DNA from: Rouxiella badensis | GTDB taxonomy: Bacteria; Pseudomonadota; Gammaproteobacteria; Enterobacterales; Enterobacteriaceae | Reading direction: 5' to 3' | DNA: 64,000 nucleotides | NCBI RefSeq assembly: GCF_002093665.1 | Contig: NZ_MRWE01000003.1 | Coordinates: 62,001 to 126,000 of the forward strand | Shown here: positions 61,464 through 64,000 of the stretch, piece after piece | How the letters are laid out: each line of letters begins with the position of its first letter | How positions within the stretch are numbered: position 1 is the stretch's first letter | The notes under the pieces: generated by a model | Databases searched by the model: none | Told to the model about the DNA's origin: nothing | What the model saw: only the letters and a program-made list of their open reading frames with translations | Program-made: the position numbers and the translations under genes

Positions 61464-61485
61464 TCTCGGTCCTTCGGGGCCGAGA
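61464..61485 (+). terminator. UUCG-capped hairpin after the amidotransferase-like gene
   Basis: TCTCGGTCC and GGGCCGAGA form a 9-bp stem with one wobble capped by TTCG, a very stable tetraloop. No U-tract follows. Confidence 0.55.
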
Positions 61486-61584
61486 AATCCCGTCATATTC
61501 TCAATTCATTTATCGTCTGAATATTACCGAATGTTATAAAAATCACTAAACCGGTAAACATCCCTCACCAAAATCCGAATACTG

Positions 61585-61601
61585 CGCACCATTTTAAAGC
61601 A
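61585..61601 (+). promoter_or_regulatory. Candidate NtrC site upstream of the amino-acid ABC importer
   Basis: cGCACCATTTTAAAGCA keeps GCACCA and the terminal GCA of the NtrC dyad. It is centred about 139 bp before the sigma-54 start expected at 61732. Confidence 0.4.
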
Positions 61602-61705
61602 ATGCCGTTTGCCCCGCCCCAAAACAGGTCAATAAATCTACATCATCTCATTATTGTTACTGGTCAATCCCCCCCCGGTATTTGATTACTAAGCATTTTC
61701 AATGT

Positions 61706-61721
61706 TGGCATTCCCTTTGCT
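61706..61721 (+). promoter_or_regulatory. Sigma-54 promoter of the amino-acid ABC importer
   Basis: TGGCATTCCCTTTGCT has the GG-N10-GC spacing with a good -24 block and a perfect -12 TTGCT. The homologous E. coli yhdWXYZ operon belongs to the NtrC regulon, so this assignment agrees with known control. Confidence 0.78.
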
Positions 61722-61832
61722 TTAGCCGTTTTGCTCGCATGTTTTTGAGCTGCGGGCTTTGCCCCATAAACAGACAGGGTGCTCCGGCACTCACAAAATA
61801 ATAATGTTCGCTCTCGCCTCACAGGACGATTT

Positions 61833-62858
61833 ATGAAAAAAATACTGCTCTCAACGCTGATTGCCGCGGCAAGTTTTGTCACCCTGATTGGACAAGCTCA
61901 CGCGGGCACGACTCTGGACGCAATTAAGAAAAACGGCTTTATCAAATGCGGGATCAGCGATGGCTTACCTGGCTTCTCGTCCAAAGATGACAAGGGAAAC
62001 ATCACCGGACTCGACGTTGACGTGTGCCGCGCGATTGCCGCAGCCGTCTTCGGCGATGCAACCAAAGTAAAATACACCCCGCTGACGGCGAAAGAGCGTT
62101 TCACGGCACTGCAATCGGGTGAAGTCGATATCCTGTCGCGCAACACGACCTGGACTTCATCCCGCGATGGCGGCATGGGGATGATCTTCGCTGGCGTCAA
62201 CTATTACGACGGCATCGGCTTCCTGACCCACAAGAAAGCCGGTCTGAAAAGTGCTAAAGAGCTCGACGGCGCGACCGTCTGTCTGCAGGCCGGTACCGAC
62301 ACCGAGCTAAACGTGGCCGACTATTTTAAAGCCAACAAAATGTCCTTCACGCCGGTCACCTTTGACCGTTCAAGCGACAGCGCCAAGGCGTTAGAGTCAG
62401 GCCGCTGCGACACCCTTTCTTCCGACCAGTCTCAGCTTTACGCCCTGCGCCAGTCACTGGGCAAACCGGATGACTATGTCGTTCTGCCTGAAGTTATCTC
62501 CAAAGAGCCGCTGGGCCCGGTAGTACGTCGCGGTGACGAAGACTGGCTGGAAATCGTGCGCTGGTCGCTTTTCGCCATGCTGAACGCCGAAGAGATGGGC
62601 GTGACCTCTAAAAACGTTGATGCGATGGCTGCTAACCCGACCACGCCTGATATGAGCAATCTGTTGGGTAAAACTGGCAAGTACGGTGAAGATCTGAAAT
62701 TGCCGAATGATTTCGTAGTGAAAATCGTTAAACAGGTCGGTAACTACGGCGAAAGCTTTGACCGCAATGTCGGTGAAGGCAGCCCGCTGAAAATCGCGCG
62801 CGGCCAGAATGCACTGTGGAACAAAGGCGGCATCCAGTACGCACCACCCGTTCGTTAA
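61833..62858 (+). CDS. aapJ: AapJ/YhdW, periplasmic amino-acid-binding protein
   Basis: A 341-residue solute-binding protein with a signal peptide (about 1-23, ending in AHA). It begins with the family motif LDAIKKNGFIKCGISDGLPGFS. It matches YhdW/AapJ, the general L-amino-acid binder of an AapJQMP importer. Start 61833 follows AGGA. The permease gene follows after 91 nt. Confidence 0.94.
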   Translation: MKKILLSTLIAAASFVTLIGQAHAGTTLDAIKKNGFIKCGISDGLPGFSSKDDKGNITGLDVDVCRAIAAAVFGDATKVKYTPLTAKERFTALQSGEVDILSRNTTWTSSRDGGMGMIFAGVNYYDGIGFLTHKKAGLKSAKELDGATVCLQAGTDTELNVADYFKANKMSFTPVTFDRSSDSAKALESGRCDTLSSDQSQLYALRQSLGKPDDYVVLPEVISKEPLGPVVRRGDEDWLEIVRWSLFAMLNAEEMGVTSKNVDAMAANPTTPDMSNLLGKTGKYGEDLKLPNDFVVKIVKQVGNYGESFDRNVGEGSPLKIARGQNALWNKGGIQYAPPVR

Positions 62859-62949
62859 TTCCTGCCGCATGGCGACACGTCAGTCCAGGGCGTGTCGCCT
62901 CAACCAAGACCTGTAACACTCGAATTACCGCATACTGAGGCTGTCTCTT

Positions 62950-64000
62950 ATGTCGCAACGCCCAACCGAAAAAGTCGCGTTCTCTCTGCGTAACCCTGCG
63001 GTTCGCGCCTGGCTGTATCAAATTTTCGCGGTGGTGTTGCTGGTTGCCTGTCTGGGCTACCTGTTACACAACACCATTACCAATCTAACGACGCGAGGGA
63101 TCACCTCGGGATTTGATTTCTTGAGCCGCGGTGCCGGATTTGGCATCGTCCAACACCTGATTAGTTACGATGAAGGCGACACCTACGCCCGCGTCTTCTT
63201 CATTGGGCTGCTAAATACCCTGCTGGTCTCGGCACTGTGCATCGTCTTTGCGTCGATTCTTGGCTTCGTGGTCGGATTAGGGAGACTCTCCGACAACTGG
63301 CTTATCCGCAAGCTGTGCACCGTCTACATCGAGACCTTCCGTAATATTCCGCCGTTGCTGCAAATCTTCTTCTGGTACTTTGCCGTTTTGCGCAACCTGC
63401 CGGGTCCAAGACAGAGCCTGAACGCCTTCGACACGGTCTTTGCCAGCAACCGCGGTCTCTACCTGCCGTCTCCAGAGATGTCGTCAGGATTCTGGGCCGC
63501 GCTGGTTGCCCTGCTGTTGGCGGTCGGTGGCATTCTGTTTTTGAAACGCTATAACCATTTTCGTCAGATTCATACCGGTCTGGTGTGGCGCATCTGGCCG
63601 TGGTGCGTCGCGATGCTCATTCTGTTCCCGGCTTTGGCGCAGCTGATTTTCGGCCCGGCATTGCATTGGGACATTCCAAAGCTGAAAGGATTTAACTTCG
63701 GCGGCGGCGTGGTGCTTATCCCCGAGCTAGGGGCGCTGACGCTGGCGCTGTCGGTCTATACCTCAACCTTTATTGCCGAAGTCATTCGCTCCGGCATTCA
63801 GTCAGTATCTTATGGACAGCACGAAGCGGCGCGATCGCTTGGACTGCCGAATCCGGTCACGCTGCGTCAGGTTATTTTGCCGCAGGCGATGCGCGTCATT
63901 ATTCCGCCGCTGACCAGCCAGTATCTCAACATCGTCAAAAACTCCTCCCTGGCAGCGGCCATCGGGTATCCAGACATGGTGTCTCTGTTTGCCGGCACGG
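62950..64000 (+). CDS. aapQ: AapQ/YhdX, amino-acid ABC permease (3' end missing)
   Basis: The frame opens at ATG 62950 (MSQRPTEKVAFSLRNPAVRAW) and stays open for 350 codons to the window edge. It has an N-terminal membrane helix (about 20-42), LNTLLVSALCIVFASILGFVVG of the permease domain, and the ABC-coupling EAARSLGLPNPVTLRQVILPQAMR. It pairs with AapJ; the second permease and ATPase should lie beyond the edge. Confidence 0.93.
   Translation, partial: MSQRPTEKVAFSLRNPAVRAWLYQIFAVVLLVACLGYLLHNTITNLTTRGITSGFDFLSRGAGFGIVQHLISYDEGDTYARVFFIGLLNTLLVSALCIVFASILGFVVGLGRLSDNWLIRKLCTVYIETFRNIPPLLQIFFWYFAVLRNLPGPRQSLNAFDTVFASNRGLYLPSPEMSSGFWAALVALLLAVGGILFLKRYNHFRQIHTGLVWRIWPWCVAMLILFPALAQLIFGPALHWDIPKLKGFNFGGGVVLIPELGALTLALSVYTSTFIAEVIRSGIQSVSYGQHEAARSLGLPNPVTLRQVILPQAMRVIIPPLTSQYLNIVKNSSLAAAIGYPDMVSLFAGT

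Overview
The window is a stretch of enterobacterial chromosome. Gene content, gene order and protein sequences closely follow Escherichia coli and Yersinia-type genomes. The zapE-zapG-degQ-degS, murA-ibaG-mla-kds-lpt-rpoN-npr, aae, tldD-yhdP-rng-yhdE-mre-csrD and accBC-yhdT-panF-prmA-dusB-fis blocks are all recognisable. The msrPQ-aroQ-accBC junction and the placement of cybC-pmbA-darP after the rpoN block point to the Yersiniaceae side of Enterobacterales (Serratia/Rahnella/Rouxiella-like). The genus cannot be fixed by eye. I see no prophage, insertion sequence, CRISPR array, rRNA or tRNA gene.

Layout. 1-3.5 kb: cell-division accessory genes (zapE partial, zapG) and periplasmic HtrA proteases (degQ, degS). 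3.5-8.5 kb, minus strand: peptidoglycan and outer-membrane lipid homeostasis (murA, ibaG, mlaBCDEF). 8.9-13.4 kb, plus strand: yrbG, Kdo synthesis (kdsD, kdsC) and LPS export (lptC, lptA, lptB). 13.4-16.9 kb: rpoN with hpf, ptsN, rapZ and npr, which link sigma-54, ribosome hibernation and the nitrogen PTS. 17-25.7 kb, minus strand: an accessory catabolic cluster absent from this position in E. coli. It encodes a PRD/EIIA regulator, a periplasmic lactonase, DgaF- and DgaE-like enzymes, a COG3964 amidohydrolase, and four proteins of unknown-function families (DUF4310, DUF4311, DUF4312, SFCGS) with a small stand-alone PRD protein. 26-31 kb: cytochrome b562, pmbA, darP, a barnase/barstar pair and a succinate-semialdehyde dehydrogenase homologue. 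31.5-37.5 kb: an amino-acid permease with a candidate sigma-54/NtrC promoter and the aae aromatic-acid efflux locus. 37.5-50 kb, minus strand: tldD, yhdP, rng, yhdE, mreDCB and csrD. 50-58.9 kb, plus strand: msrPQ, aroQ, accBC, yhdT, panF, prmA, dusB and fis. 59-64 kb: a His-rich periplasmic protein, an LpxP-like acyltransferase, an odd glutamine-amidotransferase-like protein, and the start of an AapJQ/YhdWX amino-acid ABC importer behind a good sigma-54 promoter.

Most of the window is conserved envelope, stress and housekeeping DNA. The part most likely to hold undescribed biology is the 17-25.7 kb cluster. Its two membrane proteins and two small soluble proteins, PTS-type regulation, no visible sugar kinase, and enzymes that need a 6-phosphorylated substrate together suggest a non-canonical phosphotransferase-type uptake system for an amino-sugar acid or a derivative. 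Other notable signals are two nitrogen-type promoters, a short dispersed palindromic repeat, a nine-G run inside mreB and a GATase-like protein lacking the catalytic histidine.
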